From contig JAKAXM010000004.1 in assembly GCA_021816625.1 (NCBI GenBank), positions 62,001 through 126,000 on the forward strand: DNA of 64,000 bases, in the 5' to 3' direction. The DNA comes from Pseudomonadota bacterium (lineage in GTDB: Bacteria; Pseudomonadota; Gammaproteobacteria; Acidiferrobacterales; Acidiferrobacteraceae). The notes beneath the pieces were generated by a model. That model searched no databases, was not told where the DNA came from, and was given only the letters and a program-made list of their open reading frames with translations. Both the position numbers and the translations under genes were made by a program. Positions within the stretch are counted from its first letter, which is position 1. Every line of letters begins with the position of its first letter. This document shows, piece by piece, positions 37,995-50,314 of the stretch.

Positions 37995-39395
37995 ATGGCC
38001 TTCATTCCCCATACCGAGGCCGAAACCCAGGCCATGGAGGCGGTTCTTGGCGTGGCGGGCGCCGAGGATCTCTTTGCGGAGATCCCGGCGGCCTTGCGCG
38101 CTGCCCCGCTCGCGCAGATCCCCCCGGCACTCACCGAACAAGAGGTCATGCGGCTCATGCGCGAACGCGCATCGGCCGATGGCGAGTTTCTGACCTTCCT
38201 CGGGGCCGGCGCCTATGAGCACCATATCCCGGCGGCTGTCTGGGAGATCGTCGGGCGCGGCGAGTTTTATACGGCCTACACCCCCTATCAGGCCGAGGCG
38301 AGCCAAGGCACCCTGCAACTGCTCTATGAGTTTCAGAGCATGATCGCAAGTCTCGTGGGTCTCGATGTCGCCAACGCAAGTCTCTATGACGGAGCGTCCG
38401 CCCTGGCCGAGGCCGTACTCATGGCCGTGCGTTTGGGCGGGGGGGCACGGCGGGTACTGATTCCCGAGACCGTGCACCCCCTTTATCGCCGCGTCGTGCA
38501 GACCATCGTTTCCGCGCAGGGCATAGACTTAGACATCGTGCCCATGACGGCAGACGGCACGACGGATAAGGCGATCCTCGCGACCCGTTTAGCCGGGGCG
38601 GTCGCGCTTGTCATCCCGCAACCCAATTTCTTCGGGCGTCTTGAGGATGCCGACGCGCTGGCCACGCTTGCCCAGACGCACGGGCTTATCGTCATAGGGC
38701 TCGTCAATCCGGTGGCCTGCGCATGGCTCAGTCCCCCGGGAGAGTGGGGCCGCGGTTGCGATATCGCTGTAGGCGAGGGTCAGCCACTCGGGGTGCCGCT
38801 TGCGTCGGGCGGCCCCTATTTCGGCTTTATGGCTTGCAAGCGTGAACATGTGCGGCAGATGCCGGGACGTATCGCCGGGCGGACCGTTGATGCCGCCGGT
38901 CATGAGGCCTTCACCCTTACCCTTCAGGCGCGCGAGCAACACATACGCCGCTCGAAGGCGACTTCGAATATTTGTACCAATCAGGGCCTGTTGGTGGCGG
39001 CGGCCACTATCCATATGGCTCTACTGGGGCCGGTCGGCTTGCGGCGGGTCGCGCTGACCGCCCATGCCAACATGGTCGCCTTGAGTCAGCGTCTGACTGC
39101 CACCCCGGGCGTGCGCCTGGCATTTCCCGGCCAGCCGTTTTTCCATGAGGTGGCGCTGCGCATCGATGCCCCGGTCCCCGAGGTGTTGCGGGCCCTGGAA
39201 GCTCAGGGCATCTTGGGCGGCTATCCGCTGGGTGAGGATTATCCAGGGCTTGCCGACGGTCTACTCGTTTGCGCGACCGAGACTAAGACGGCCGCCGATA
39301 TCGAACGTTACGCGGGACACCTGGAACGTATCGTGAGCAAGCGCCGGCTCGACCCGCCGTGCGCTTACAAGGACAACAACCAAAGGAGTTCATGA
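37995..39395 (+). CDS. gcvPA: Glycine dehydrogenase (decarboxylating) subunit 1
   Basis: [102 protein letters not shown]. Confidence 0.95.
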   Translation: MAFIPHTEAETQAMEAVLGVAGAEDLFAEIPAALRAAPLAQIPPALTEQEVMRLMRERASADGEFLTFLGAGAYEHHIPAAVWEIVGRGEFYTAYTPYQAEASQGTLQLLYEFQSMIASLVGLDVANASLYDGASALAEAVLMAVRLGGGARRVLIPETVHPLYRRVVQTIVSAQGIDLDIVPMTADGTTDKAILATRLAGAVALVIPQPNFFGRLEDADALATLAQTHGLIVIGLVNPVACAWLSPPGEWGRGCDIAVGEGQPLGVPLASGGPYFGFMACKREHVRQMPGRIAGRTVDAAGHEAFTLTLQAREQHIRRSKATSNICTNQGLLVAAATIHMALLGPVGLRRVALTAHANMVALSQRLTATPGVRLAFPGQPFFHEVALRIDAPVPEVLRALEAQGILGGYPLGEDYPGLADGLLVCATETKTAADIERYAGHLERIVSKRRLDPPCAYKDNNQRSS

Positions 39396-39396
39396 C

Positions 39397-39897
39397 ATGG
39401 CGAAGATCACCCTGAAGGGCAGTCCCTACACGACCTCCGGCGAGCTGCCGAAGGTCGGCACCATTGCGCCCGGTTTCCGGCTTGTGAACGGGGCCTTGGC
39501 CGATGTGACCCTGGATGAGTTCAAGGGGCGCAAGAAGATCATCAATATCGTGCCCAGTCTCGACACCCCGGTGTGCGCCATCAGCACCAAGCGTTTCGAC
39601 GAGTATGCCGCCAAGGACCGCAACACCGTGGTCCTGGTCGTATCGGCGGATCTGCCGTTCGCCCAGGGGCGGTTTTGCGCCACCGAGGGCACGACCCATG
39701 TGGTCCCGCTTTCCATGATGCGTGACCGCCATTTCGCCCGCGACTACGGCGTGCTCATTCAGGATGGGCCGCTGGGCGGCATTACCGCGCGCGCTGTCGT
39801 CGTCTTGGCCGCGGACAACAAGGTCCTATACACGGAGTTGGTCCCGGAGATCGGCGACGAACCAAACTATGCCGCGGCGATCGCCGCGGCCGGGTAG
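39397..39897 (+). CDS. tpx: Thiol peroxidase (atypical 2-Cys peroxiredoxin)
   Basis: KITLKGSPYTTSGELPKVGTIAPGFRLV; IVPSLDTPVCAISTKRF; DLPFAQGRFC. Confidence 0.95.
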   Translation: MAKITLKGSPYTTSGELPKVGTIAPGFRLVNGALADVTLDEFKGRKKIINIVPSLDTPVCAISTKRFDEYAAKDRNTVVLVVSADLPFAQGRFCATEGTTHVVPLSMMRDRHFARDYGVLIQDGPLGGITARAVVVLAADNKVLYTELVPEIGDEPNYAAAIAAAG

Positions 39898-39903
39898 CCT
39901 ATC

Positions 39904-41364
39904 GTGCTGATCTTTGAGAAGGGCCAGGGCGGCCGCCTGAATGTCGGGCAGATGCCGCGTCCCGTGGCAGAGCCCGCCGATATACCGGCGGGTTTTCTGC
40001 GGCGCACGCCCCTGTTGTGGCCGGAGGTCTCGGAACTCCAGGTCGTCCGCCACTATACACAACTGAGTCAGCGCAACTTCTCCATCGACACACATTTCTA
40101 TCCGCTCGGCTCCTGCACGATGAAATACAATCCGCGAGCGGCACACGCGGCGGCCCGGCTTCCCGGTTTTGCCAACCGTCATCCGCTTGCCCCGGAATCG
40201 ACGGGCCAGGGTTTTCTTGCCTGTCTTTTTGAACTGCAGGAGATATTGAAGGATGTAACGGGCATGAAGGCGGTCTCCTTGACGCCCATGGCAGGCGCCC
40301 AGGGCGAATTTGCGGGCGTGGCCATGATCCGGGCCTATCATAGGGCCCGCCATGATGAGGCGCGTACCGAGATCCTGATACCGAAGGCCGCGCACGGCAC
40401 CAACCCGGCGACCGCTGCCATGTGCGGTTATCGGGTCCGCGAGATCGAAGTGAATGCGAGCGGGGATATCGATCTGGCCGACCTCAAGGCCGCGCTCGGG
40501 CCCCGTACCGCAGGCCTCATGCTGACCAATCCGTCGACCCTCGGGGTCTTTGATCGTCATATCGGAGAGATCGCGGCCGAGGTTCATGCCGCCGGCGGCC
40601 TCCTTTACTACGACGGCGCGAATCTCAATGCCATTCTCGGGCGCGTCAAGCCTGGTGACATGGGTTTCGACGTCGTACACCTGAATCTGCACAAGACCTT
40701 CTCGACACCTCATGGCGGCGGTGGGCCGGGTGCGGGGCCCGTAGGTGTCGGCGAGCGCCTGCTGCCGTTTCTGCCAGTACCCATCGTCGGTGAAAGTGCC
40801 GGGCGCTATTACTGGATCACCGAAAAGACGCGCCCACAGTCTATCGGTCGCCTGTCGACCTTCATGGGTAACGCCGGTGTTTTGCTGCGCGCCTATGTCT
40901 ATGCCCGGTTGATCGGCCGCGAGGGCATGGTGCCTGTCGCCCGGTACGCGACTCTGAATGCGAATTATTTGTTGAAGCGGCTCATCGATCTGGGTTTCGA
41001 GGCCGCCTATCCCGGCCGCCGGGCCACGCACGAATTTTTGTTGACACTAAAGGGTCTGAAGGACGAGACGGGCGTCACGGCGCTCGACGTCGCCAAGCGT
41101 CTGCTCGACAAGGGGTACCATGCCCCCACGATCTATTTCCCGCTCATGGTGCCCGAGTGTCTCTTGATCGAACCGACCGAGACCGAGACCCGTCAGGAAC
41201 TCGACGGTTTTGTCGCCGCCATGGCCGAGATCTTGACCGAGGCGCGCACTACCCCCGAGATCCTGAAAACGGCGCCTCACACCTTACCGGTCCGCCGTGT
41301 CGACGAGGCGCGCGCAGCGCGTACCCTCGATCTGGCGTGGCGTCCTGAGTCCGTTTCTGCCTGA
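39904..41364 (+). CDS. gcvPB: Glycine dehydrogenase (decarboxylating) subunit 2 (GTG start)
   Basis: FYPLGSCTMKYNPRAAH; LTNPSTLGVFDRHI; HLNLHKTFSTPHGGGGPGAGPVGV (PLP Lys). Confidence 0.95.
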   Translation: MLIFEKGQGGRLNVGQMPRPVAEPADIPAGFLRRTPLLWPEVSELQVVRHYTQLSQRNFSIDTHFYPLGSCTMKYNPRAAHAAARLPGFANRHPLAPESTGQGFLACLFELQEILKDVTGMKAVSLTPMAGAQGEFAGVAMIRAYHRARHDEARTEILIPKAAHGTNPATAAMCGYRVREIEVNASGDIDLADLKAALGPRTAGLMLTNPSTLGVFDRHIGEIAAEVHAAGGLLYYDGANLNAILGRVKPGDMGFDVVHLNLHKTFSTPHGGGGPGAGPVGVGERLLPFLPVPIVGESAGRYYWITEKTRPQSIGRLSTFMGNAGVLLRAYVYARLIGREGMVPVARYATLNANYLLKRLIDLGFEAAYPGRRATHEFLLTLKGLKDETGVTALDVAKRLLDKGYHAPTIYFPLMVPECLLIEPTETETRQELDGFVAAMAEILTEARTTPEILKTAPHTLPVRRVDEARAARTLDLAWRPESVSA

Positions 41365-41487
41365 GGTCGGCGTTCGCCACCCATCGGGCCTTTTCTTCCA
41401 CTGGGGCCCTTTGGCATTTCAGGGGCTGCCGTCGACCGTTATGCTGCGTGGACATCGGGTCGGGCGCACGGCGGGGACGGCCAATTC

Positions 41488-42441
41488 ATGAGGGTTTTAA
41501 GAGACATGACCGCGCTTATCTGTGGCTCTTTTGCGTTCGACACGATCATGGTGTTCCCCGACAAGTTCGGCCGCCACATCCTGCCGGATCAGCTCCATAT
41601 CCTGAACGTATCGTTCATGGTGCCGCGCTTGCGTCGCGAATTCGGCGGCTGCGCGGGCAACATCGCCTATAACCTGAACGCCTTGGGCGGCAAGGCGTTG
41701 CCCATGGGGACGGTCGGCGAAGATTTTGCGCCCTACGCCCAGTGGATGGATGGTCACGGCATCGCGCGTACGCATGTTACGCAGATCCCTGGCGCTTATA
41801 CGGCACAGGCATTCATAACCACGGATATCGATGACAATCAGATAACCGCTTTTCATCCAGGGGCGATGTCCGAGTCCCACCGCAACCGGGTAGGCGACGC
41901 TACCGGCGTCACATTCGGCATTGTTTCGCCCGATGGCCGCGAGGGCATGATAGAGCATGCCGAGCAGTTTGCCGAAGCCGGCGTTCCCTTCATATTCGAC
42001 CCCGGCCAGGGACTACCGATGTTCGGCCAGGCGGATCTACGGCGATTCATTGAACAGGCGGACTACGTCTGCGTAAACGATTATGAAGCAAAACTCCTAG
42101 CCATGCGGGCCGAGCTCGATATGGACGAGATCACGCAGCGCACCCGCGCCTTCATCATTACGAAAGGCGCGGAAGGCTCGGAGATCCGTGTCAAGGGAAA
42201 GATTCACGATATCCCCGCCGTACGCGCGGAACGTGTGGTTGACCCAACGGGCTGTGGAGACGCTTATCGGGCCGGGATTTTATACGGTCTCGAGCGGGGC
42301 TTTGATTGGGAGACCAGCGGGCGAGTTGCATCGCTCCTCAGTTCTTTGAAGATTGAACAGGCCGGAACGCAGAACCACGTGGTGACCCCGGAGGGGTTCC
42401 GCAAGCGCTTTACCGATGTATTTGGATATGATCTGAATTAA
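41488..42441 (+). CDS. PfkB-family carbohydrate/nucleoside kinase (start may be 41506)
   Basis: ALICGSFAFDTIMVFPDKF; FGGCAGNIAYNLNALGGKALPMGTVGEDF; DPTGCGDAYRAGILYGL. Confidence 0.88.
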   Translation: MRVLRDMTALICGSFAFDTIMVFPDKFGRHILPDQLHILNVSFMVPRLRREFGGCAGNIAYNLNALGGKALPMGTVGEDFAPYAQWMDGHGIARTHVTQIPGAYTAQAFITTDIDDNQITAFHPGAMSESHRNRVGDATGVTFGIVSPDGREGMIEHAEQFAEAGVPFIFDPGQGLPMFGQADLRRFIEQADYVCVNDYEAKLLAMRAELDMDEITQRTRAFIITKGAEGSEIRVKGKIHDIPAVRAERVVDPTGCGDAYRAGILYGLERGFDWETSGRVASLLSSLKIEQAGTQNHVVTPEGFRKRFTDVFGYDLN

Positions 42442-42456
42442 AGAGGGCAGCGACGC

Positions 42457-43419
42457 ATGCTATTGGAATCCGTATTTGCCTTATTGAAGTCCGTGCCGGC
42501 CATTTTTTACGCCATAACGACCGGATCGACCATTACCCTAAGCGGCCTCTACATGCAAAACCGCAGCGAATCCGAACGCAATACGGAGCGGCTGCGGCAC
42601 GATGCCATGATGCGCGACCGCGAACGGGACATGGCTTTGCGCCGTGAGGTGTATCTGAAGTCCGCCGAGGCCCTGGCTCATGCCCAGGAATATCTCGCCG
42701 CATTCGCTCGCGAAGAGCTGGCGGCCGATCAGCACGAGGCGCTCATCAAAGGCATCGGCGGCGACCTGAACAAGGTCCATATCGTGGGCTCGCTTGCGAC
42801 CGTTCGCGCCATTGTCGAGGCCAATGAATTTTTTGTGCGCCGGGTCGCAGATCTAAGCGTGCAGCGCCTGCCGGTGCGCCGCCTAAAAGACGAGATCAAG
42901 GCCGAAGAGATGCTGCTGGAGGCGGCCGGCGGGCGCCGTGATGAGGCGCTGGCAAGAATGCGTGAGATGGATCAGGCACAGGCGACCGAGTCGGCATTCT
43001 GGGGCGTACAGAACCAGATATTGGCTGAGGCACAGAGCGCCATCGAGGGCGCCACGGAGCGGCTGCGGGAGTTGCGGGAAGGGCTTTTGACGATCGAGGC
43101 CCAGTTGTTGCGCGAGGCGGCGAACGCGGGTATTGCCTTTGGCGCGCTGGTCGTTCAGGCGAATGTGGCGATCCGTCGCGAGTTGGAGATGCCGCTCGAC
43201 ACCGAGGCCTATCTTGGGCTCATGGAGCGCTCCCAGGAACTTATCGCCCGCAATGTCGACACCTTTCGCGAACAGACGATCGAGGACCGGCGCACGGGTA
43301 GCGAGGCGCAAGCCACGAGCGCGCGGGTGGCCTTTGTGCAGTGGCTGGGCCGCCACAAGGATCCAGCCGGGCGTCCGCAGCCGGCGATCCCCGCGGTCGC
43401 CAATCAGAAGACCGGTTGA
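42457..43419 (+). CDS. Uncharacterised membrane-anchored coiled-coil protein
   Basis: Continuous ORF with ATG 15 nt after the upstream stop; N-terminal hydrophobic segment then heptad-rich, E/R/A-rich sequence. Confidence 0.65.
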   Translation: MLLESVFALLKSVPAIFYAITTGSTITLSGLYMQNRSESERNTERLRHDAMMRDRERDMALRREVYLKSAEALAHAQEYLAAFAREELAADQHEALIKGIGGDLNKVHIVGSLATVRAIVEANEFFVRRVADLSVQRLPVRRLKDEIKAEEMLLEAAGGRRDEALARMREMDQAQATESAFWGVQNQILAEAQSAIEGATERLRELREGLLTIEAQLLREAANAGIAFGALVVQANVAIRRELEMPLDTEAYLGLMERSQELIARNVDTFREQTIEDRRTGSEAQATSARVAFVQWLGRHKDPAGRPQPAIPAVANQKTG

Positions 43420-43720
43420 TCGGCTGGCGATCTGAGCGTTATCCGCGGGCGCGATCACCGCGGCGGTAGTCCCTCGCCCGATCCGGGCATGCCCAGAGAA
43501 ATAGCTGCCCTTCCGGGCGGCCACGGTTTCATTCCATCCCTTTACGTGAGAACCAATAGTACCGCGCCTACAATGGCGGCTTTAAGGAGCAGGGCTTGGT
43601 AGTGTCTCGCGCTTGGCGACCCGCAGTATCTCAACTTGCGCGGCCGCTGTGTCCTCGGGGCCGCATGCGGCAGCAGCTCTCGGGCAAGAGAGCGTCTGGT
43701 CCCGAGGTGCGCGTTCATGA

Positions 43721-44365
43721 TCAGGGGGCGTGGGGCCGCCGCACGGTTACCGCCAGGAAGGCACCCGTTGGCCATGACGCCGGCACTAACGGTTCGATGA
43801 GCCGGGCCATTAAACCTGCGCCCGGCAGGAACACCGCATATCCGGCGCACCATGTGGCGGGCATAATGCGCTGCAGCCAGCCCTTTACTGTCGTCATATC
43901 GTCCCAGCGGGCGCTCGCATAGGCGCCGCGCCCTGCCTTTTTCCGGTACAAGAGGCTGTGACGATGAAGCAAACCCAGAACGATGCCGCAACGCGCTACG
44001 CGCCACATTTCCGTGACGGCAGCCGCGGGATCCGTGACAAAGCACAAACTGGTTATAGCGGTACAGTAGTCGAAGTGTCCATCGACGAAGGGCAGGCGTT
44101 GCGCATCCCCTTGTACGTACGCTATGTTCGCGCCCTTCGTATGGGCGTAGGTAAGCGCTGCCCCGTCTAGATCGATGCCTGTCACCGCAAAACCGCAGGC
44201 GGCAAGGCGGCGGGCAAAATGGCCTGTCCCGGTCCCCACATCCAGGAGGGTGGCCCCCGCCCTCGGTGCCAGCAATCGCATGATCAAAGCAAACTCGCGC
44301 TCCGCAATCCAATGGCCACGTCGCGTGTGATACCACGCATTATACTGTTCCGGCGCCGACGCCAT
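43721..44365 (-). CDS. Class I SAM-dependent methyltransferase
   Basis: LLDVGTGTGHFARRLAACGFAVTGIDLDGAALTYA; YVQGDAQRLPFVDGHFDY. Confidence 0.88.
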   Translation of the reverse strand: MASAPEQYNAWYHTRRGHWIAEREFALIMRLLAPRAGATLLDVGTGTGHFARRLAACGFAVTGIDLDGAALTYAHTKGANIAYVQGDAQRLPFVDGHFDYCTAITSLCFVTDPAAAVTEMWRVARCGIVLGLLHRHSLLYRKKAGRGAYASARWDDMTTVKGWLQRIMPATWCAGYAVFLPGAGLMARLIEPLVPASWPTGAFLAVTVRRPHAP

Positions 44366-44920
44366 GGCAGCCTCCTCTCGCCCATGGGAATGAACAGAGC
44401 GCGCCGGGATGGCGAGCCCGAGCGGCTTATGGAAGCATCCCTTGGATACACGCTACTGTGCGCCTGTGGTTGCCACTGTCAAGTCACACCCCTGGAAGGC
44501 GTGATATTTTTCGGGGCCTGCCCTCCCTGGGAGGCCTTGTGGCCGTCATTGCGGTGCGGCGGGCCGGAAAGTATCCGGCGTGTTATCGGGCGTGGACGTT
44601 AATATTTGTTCGCGCGATCGGAAAAGCGCCCTTCGGGCTGACCGCCCGCTACGGAAGCGGAGATCTGTTGTCGTGGTCGCTGTGGGGCGATGAAGCGCTT
44701 GCAAGGCCGCGGGACAAAGGTTTTGCCGCGCGGCCAAAAACCGTTCTCCTCAAGGGAAGCAGGAGGATTTGGCGCCGGGGGCGCGGTGGCGGTGGTTGGG
44801 TGGCGGAATGTCGCAAGGAAAGGGTCGCGGGCAATGGCATTATGTGTTTTGGGAACATTGCCTTGCCGGCGGATTACGTGGGTAGGGGCGGCACCAGCGG
44901 CGTGCAAGCGAGCGAGATAT

Positions 44921-45013
44921 ATGGATATAGACAGGCGGCGGGCATTATTCGGGGGGGCTGCCGCAGCAGCCCTTGGTAAAGCCCCAAGATGGGCGTTCGG
45001 TTGTTGCGTCTAA
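44921..45013 (+). pseudogene. Remnant of a Tat signal peptide-bearing gene (5' end only)
   Basis: MDIDRRRALFGGAAAAALGKAPRWAFGCCV: RRRALFGG then hydrophobic stretch, frame ends after about 30 aa. Confidence 0.4.
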
Positions 45014-45026
45014 CGAAGGTGAGACC

Positions 45027-45299
45027 TTACATACGCTCTTTAGCGCCTGTGCGCACAAGCTGCCAGTTGACCGGGTAGGTGGTGGCGAAGCCTATGAGCA
45101 TCCCGATCCGCATCATAAACCAAAAGACGGGCGGGTTGGTCTTCAGTCCCCCTGGAAACCAGGGGTATGGCGTCAGCGGCATCGAGAGGAGTAGTCCGAC
45201 TTCAAAGGCCCACGTGGGTAAGGCGTAGGCCTTGATGCCGCCGGGGGCACAGCCCGGCCGCCGTGCGAGGCAGAGACAAAGGCGCTTTGCGAGAGCCAT
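45027..45299 (-). pseudogene. 3' fragment of a DUF4396-like membrane protein gene
   Basis: PPVFWFMMRIGMLIGFATTYPVNWQLVRTGAKERM resembles the DUF4396 C-terminus; no recognisable N-terminal half upstream. Confidence 0.5.
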
Positions 45300-45405
45300 T
45301 TACGGCGTAGTTTCTGACCCTGGCGCGGTGCGCGCCTACACCCGAGATAAAAGATAAGGCCAAGCGCGCCTCGGGCCACTTGCCAGTTTTCGTTTGCGCG
45401 CTCTT

Positions 45406-45838
45406 TTAAGATGAACCCGCCGCCGTTTCGCGCACGAGCGGCAAGCCCTCGGCTTCCCACATGACCGAGCCTCCCGCGAGGCTCTGGACGTCCTTGTAAC
45501 CCATGTCCTTGAGCGTAGCCGCTGCGAGCGCGCTACGGCCCCCCGACTCGCAGTAGAGCACTATGGACTGCTCGCGCGACCCACAGAGCCGCTCCACACG
45601 GTGCGGACTCTGGGCGTCGGCTGCCGCCTCGAGCGTGCCGCGGGGGATGAGCAGGGCCCCTGGGATGTGGCCGAGCGCAAATTCGGCGGGTTCGCGGACG
45701 TCGATCACGAGCACCGACTCGTTGTCTTCGAGTCGGGTGTCTAGGTCCTCAGCGCTGATCTCGCTAATGCGCCGGCGGGCCCGGGCGATGAGATCGCCGA
45801 GGCTCAAGGGCGCGCTGTGATGCTGGTCGTCCCCGCTT

Positions 45839-45855
<17 letters not shown>
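45406..45855 (-). CDS. Rhodanese-domain protein (sulfurtransferase)
   Basis: VLVIDVREPAEFALGHIPGALLIPRGTLE; IVLYCESGGRSALAAATLKDMGYKDVQSLAGG. Start taken as ATG at 45855. Confidence 0.88.
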
Positions 45856-47923
<2,068 letters not shown>

Positions 47924-47995
47924 CGCGGTGGTCCCAAAACGCCCATTGTACCCCCGTTGGCCGGCAACGGCGCCCGTTCCCTGTATAATCCATTC

Positions 47996-49192
47996 ATGTC
48001 CCTTACTCGAATTCGCCTCAAGCCCCGCGAGGAGCGCCGCATCAAGGCGGGCCATCTGTGGATTTTCAGTAATGAAGTCGATTGCGACGCTACCCCTCTG
48101 GTAGCGACCGCCCCCGGCGATCTCGTGCGGGTCGAAACCGCAACGGGGCGGCCCTTGGGCGTAGGCTATGTGAACCCGCAATCCTTGATCAGCGTCCGCT
48201 TGTTGAGTACCGATCCCCATGCCGTGGTCGACCGGGCCTTTCTGGCGGCGCGCCTGCGCCGGGCGCTTGCTTGGCGCACGCGTTGTCATGCCCATCCGTT
48301 TTACCGGCTGGTGTTTGGCGAGGCCGACGGCCTTCCCGGCCTCGTCGTCGATCGTTACGACGATACCCTAGTCGTGCAGATCACGACCGCCGGCATGGAA
48401 CGGCTGCGACCCCTCCTCATCGAGGCGCTAGACGAGGTGGTGCGCCCGGCGCATATCCTTTTGCGCAACGATGGGGCGAGCCGGACCCTCGAGGGTCTGC
48501 CGGCGACGGTCGAGGTGGCGCTGGGCTCGCCCCCCGATGAGGCGACCGTGATCGAGGGGAGTTGCCGCTTCCGCGTCGCGTTGCGCGCGGGCCAGAAGAC
48601 CGGGTGGTTTTATGATCAGCGGCCTAATCGTGCGCGGCTGTTGCCCTATGTCGAGCATGCCCGCGTCCTGGACCTCTTTAGCTATGTGGGCGGCTTTGGG
48701 ATCCAGGCGGCCGCCCACGGCGCCGCGCATGTAACGCTTGTCGATGCCTCGGCGCGGGCCCTCGCCTACGCGCGCGCCAATGCCGCGGACAATGGCGTGG
48801 CCGCTCACGTCACGGCCATCGAAGGCGACGTCTTCGAGGTCTTACGCGGCCTTGCGGCGGAGGGCGCGCGCTTCGATGTCGTGATCGTCGATCCGCCGGC
48901 CCTCATCAAACGGCGCAAGGACTATGCCGCGGGACTCGCCGCCTATCGGCGCTTGAACGAACAGGCCCTTGCGGTCCTCGCCGACGATGGCCTGTTGCTG
49001 GCCGCGTCCTGTTCCCACCATCTCGAACGTGATGCCTTGCCGCGGCTCATTACCCAGGCGGCCACGGCCCGCAGGCGGGGTTTGCAATTCGTCGAGGAAG
49101 GTGGGCAGGGCCCTGATCACCCCGTACATCCCGCGATCCCCGAGACCGCCTATCTCAAGGTTATTCTGGCCCGCGCCCTGCCGGTCTTCTGA
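47996..49192 (+). CDS. rlmI: Class I SAM-dependent rRNA methyltransferase (RlmI-like)
   Basis: LKPREERRIKAGHLWIFSNEVD (PUA); GQKTGWFYDQRPNRARLLPYV; VLDLFSYVGGFGIQAAAHGA; DVVIVDPPALIKRRKD. Confidence 0.92.
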   Translation: MSLTRIRLKPREERRIKAGHLWIFSNEVDCDATPLVATAPGDLVRVETATGRPLGVGYVNPQSLISVRLLSTDPHAVVDRAFLAARLRRALAWRTRCHAHPFYRLVFGEADGLPGLVVDRYDDTLVVQITTAGMERLRPLLIEALDEVVRPAHILLRNDGASRTLEGLPATVEVALGSPPDEATVIEGSCRFRVALRAGQKTGWFYDQRPNRARLLPYVEHARVLDLFSYVGGFGIQAAAHGAAHVTLVDASARALAYARANAADNGVAAHVTAIEGDVFEVLRGLAAEGARFDVVIVDPPALIKRRKDYAAGLAAYRRLNEQALAVLADDGLLLAASCSHHLERDALPRLITQAATARRRGLQFVEEGGQGPDHPVHPAIPETAYLKVILARALPVF

Positions 49193-49564
49193 GATCCGGC
49201 CGCATGTGGCCTTCGGGCCGGTATACGCACCCTCCGACCCGGGTGGCGCGTCGGCTGGCCTATCCCCCGGGGGTACGGCGCAGGGACTCACTAAATGGTG
49301 GACGATGACGCAAACGGTGTCGGTCTCATGCCTAGGCGGGTGGATTCGCCCCTTAAAGTGACCAGGATCCCGATGGCTTCCTTGCCAGCCGCCTTTTCGG
49401 TCCCGTCCTCCGGCATGATGAATAACCGCTCGGCGGCCTAGACGGAACGATAGTCCAGTGGGTCCTATTGGACGGATGTGGGCGGCTGCTGCTTGTCTTT
49501 AGAATGGCTGTCTACTGACGAGGCGGGGCGCTCGCGAACAGGCCCTGTTTAACAAAAAAAGCGC

Positions 49565-50158
49565 ATGGAGACTAAGCTTATGGCCAGGATGACAACGCTT
49601 TTGAAGACGGGCGTCGCGGCGGTTGTGCTGTCGACACCGGCCGCGGCCTTGGCCCACAGATGGGGTTTCCCGACATCGGGCCTCTATGTGGGCGCCGGTG
49701 CGGGGGCGGCCCGTAACCAGGGTTTGAGTTCCAGCCTGCCCGCACCCTTCGTCAACCTGAAACGCTCGCATTTAGCCTGGAAGGCGTTTGCCGGCTTTGC
49801 GTTCAACCGGTTCTTTGCGATCCAGGCCGGTTATCAAAACTTTGGCACCGACAGCATCTCGACGCCCGTGGGGACCGAACAGGTACGTAATCGCGGCTAT
49901 GACGTGAACGGGCTGCTGAGCTTTCCGTTCACGCGCCAGTTCTCGCTATTCGTCGAAGGCGGCGCATCGCGGTTCCAGACCCATACGATCACGCCGGTAT
50001 CGAACACGACAAGCCATGATGGGACCCATCCTGACTATGGCGCCGGGGTGCAGTTTTTTGTAGCGCCCCATGTGGCAGTGCGTGGGCAATGGCAGGAATT
50101 CCGTATACCCAACAACAATACGCAGCTCTATAGCGGCAGTCTCGTGCTGGGCTTCTAG
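49565..50158 (+). CDS. Outer membrane beta-barrel protein (OmpA/OmpX-like porin family)
   Basis: Signal peptide; GLYVGAGAGAARNQG; KAFAGFAFNRFFAIQAGYQNFG; C-terminal LVLGF. Confidence 0.7.
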   Translation: METKLMARMTTLLKTGVAAVVLSTPAAALAHRWGFPTSGLYVGAGAGAARNQGLSSSLPAPFVNLKRSHLAWKAFAGFAFNRFFAIQAGYQNFGTDSISTPVGTEQVRNRGYDVNGLLSFPFTRQFSLFVEGGASRFQTHTITPVSNTTSHDGTHPDYGAGVQFFVAPHVAVRGQWQEFRIPNNNTQLYSGSLVLGF

Positions 50159-50314
50159 AAGGTCTGTCGGGCCGGATGGGATGTTTTGCGGACGTCTTTA
50201 AAAAGGGGCGCATGCGGCCGCGCGGCTACCGTTACCCTCGGTAATGGCGGACGTGCCGGCGCCGGCCCGGGGATCTCCGGAGGATAGTCCCGGCCCCGGG
50301 CATGCGGCGCACGT

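Noticed and set aside
39826-41031. 401-aa minus-strand ORF
   Set aside because: Antisense shadow of gcvPB.
44458-44979. 173-aa plus-strand ORF in the low-coding gap
   Set aside because: No recognisable domain, odd composition, no clear RBS; treated as non-coding or decayed DNA.
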